A DNA stretch of 50,366 nt from an uncultured Ruminococcus sp. (GTDB taxonomy: Bacteria; Bacillota; Clostridia; Oscillospirales; Ruminococcaceae). How positions within the stretch are numbered: the first letter of the stretch is position 1; every line of letters starts with the position of its first letter. The notes under the pieces are model-generated. The model worked only from the letters and a program-made list of their open reading frames with translations. It searched no databases and was not told where the DNA came from. The stretch is from the NCBI GenBank assembly GCA_945877315.1, contig CAMCRP010000018.1:1-50366 (forward strand), given 5' to 3'. Position numbers and translations under genes: made by a program. Of this stretch, positions 50,354-50,366 are shown in pieces.

Positions 50354-50366
50354 ATGGGTAAGTTTG
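50354..50366 (+). CDS. Possible start of a gene cut by the window edge
   Basis: ATG GGT AAG TTT begins a frame that runs off the end. The ribosome site is weak (GAAAG about 15 nt upstream). Nothing can be said of the product. Confidence 0.3.

Noticed and set aside
1..50366. CRISPR array or defence island
   Set aside because: No regularly spaced 20-40-nt direct repeats and no cas, restriction or other defence genes were seen.

Overview
The window looks like a chromosomal segment of a Gram-positive anaerobe of the Clostridia, most like Ruminococcus / Oscillospiraceae. The evidence is the scr-dnaX-ybaB-recR order typical of Firmicutes, an IreB phosphoprotein, a SCIFF peptide with its radical-SAM maturase, Rex, rubrerythrin, many cell-wall enzymes and a cellobiose 2-epimerase close to the Ruminococcus albus enzyme as I recall it. 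Almost all of it is housekeeping chromosome. No transposase, CRISPR array or rRNA operon was seen.

Layout. 1-2930 (minus): a PdaA-like lipoprotein deacetylase, IreB and a membrane-anchored alpha/beta hydrolase. 3100-6870 (plus): SRP RNA, a TPR membrane protein, dnaX, ybaB and recR. 6870-7380: a repeat-rich spacer. 7379-9971 (plus): yajC, a TIGR04086 membrane protein, and the SCIFF peptide gene (45 codons) with its maturase. 10042-16187 (minus): an AraC-GGDEF fusion, a very large glycosidase-like/amidase fusion, and a GHL10 lipoprotein. 16520-22098 (plus): a Cache-GGDEF-EAL protein, a lipoprotein with a 9-bp DNA repeat, and an acyl-CoA-ligase-like enzyme. 22189-23050: a 119-bp palindrome, a broken GH25 endolysin and an intact holin, ending beside two tRNA-Ser genes; this is the one mobile-element relic I can support. 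23632-24252 (minus): rubrerythrin. 24438-32753 (plus): secA, a DUF1015 protein, cellobiose 2-epimerase, ComFB, MoxR, a D,D-carboxypeptidase and an XRE regulator. 33015-34423: convergent maf and rlmA. 34658-39104 (plus): aconitase with a strong leader hairpin, two small membrane proteins, NADP-isocitrate dehydrogenase and Rex. 39142-49948 (minus): a compact run of eight genes, FliK-like, FlhB-C-like, CPBP protease, PPase/Nudix fusion, nth, DUF58, transglutaminase and recQ. The window ends in a promoter and a structured leader for a gene that runs off the edge.

Themes. (1) Envelope remodelling: PdaA, the glycosidase-like/amidase fusion, the GHL10 lipoprotein, the carboxypeptidase and the transglutaminase. 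(2) Cyclic-di-GMP: an AraC-GGDEF fusion, a Cache-GGDEF-EAL protein and a ComFB homologue lie within 20 kb. (3) Redox and carbon: acn and icd (2-oxoglutarate supply) sit with the NADH sensor Rex; rubrerythrin handles peroxide. (4) The ribosomally made SCIFF peptide and its radical-SAM enzyme form a known but functionally unexplained conserved system; here a terminator separates the two genes. The most notable unexplained signals are the acn leader hairpin, the C-free tandem repeat at 6906-7060, the palindrome beside the decayed lysis cassette, the 10-bp-phased direct repeats before maf, the leader at 50145-50353, and an endonuclease III lacking its fourth iron-sulfur cysteine.
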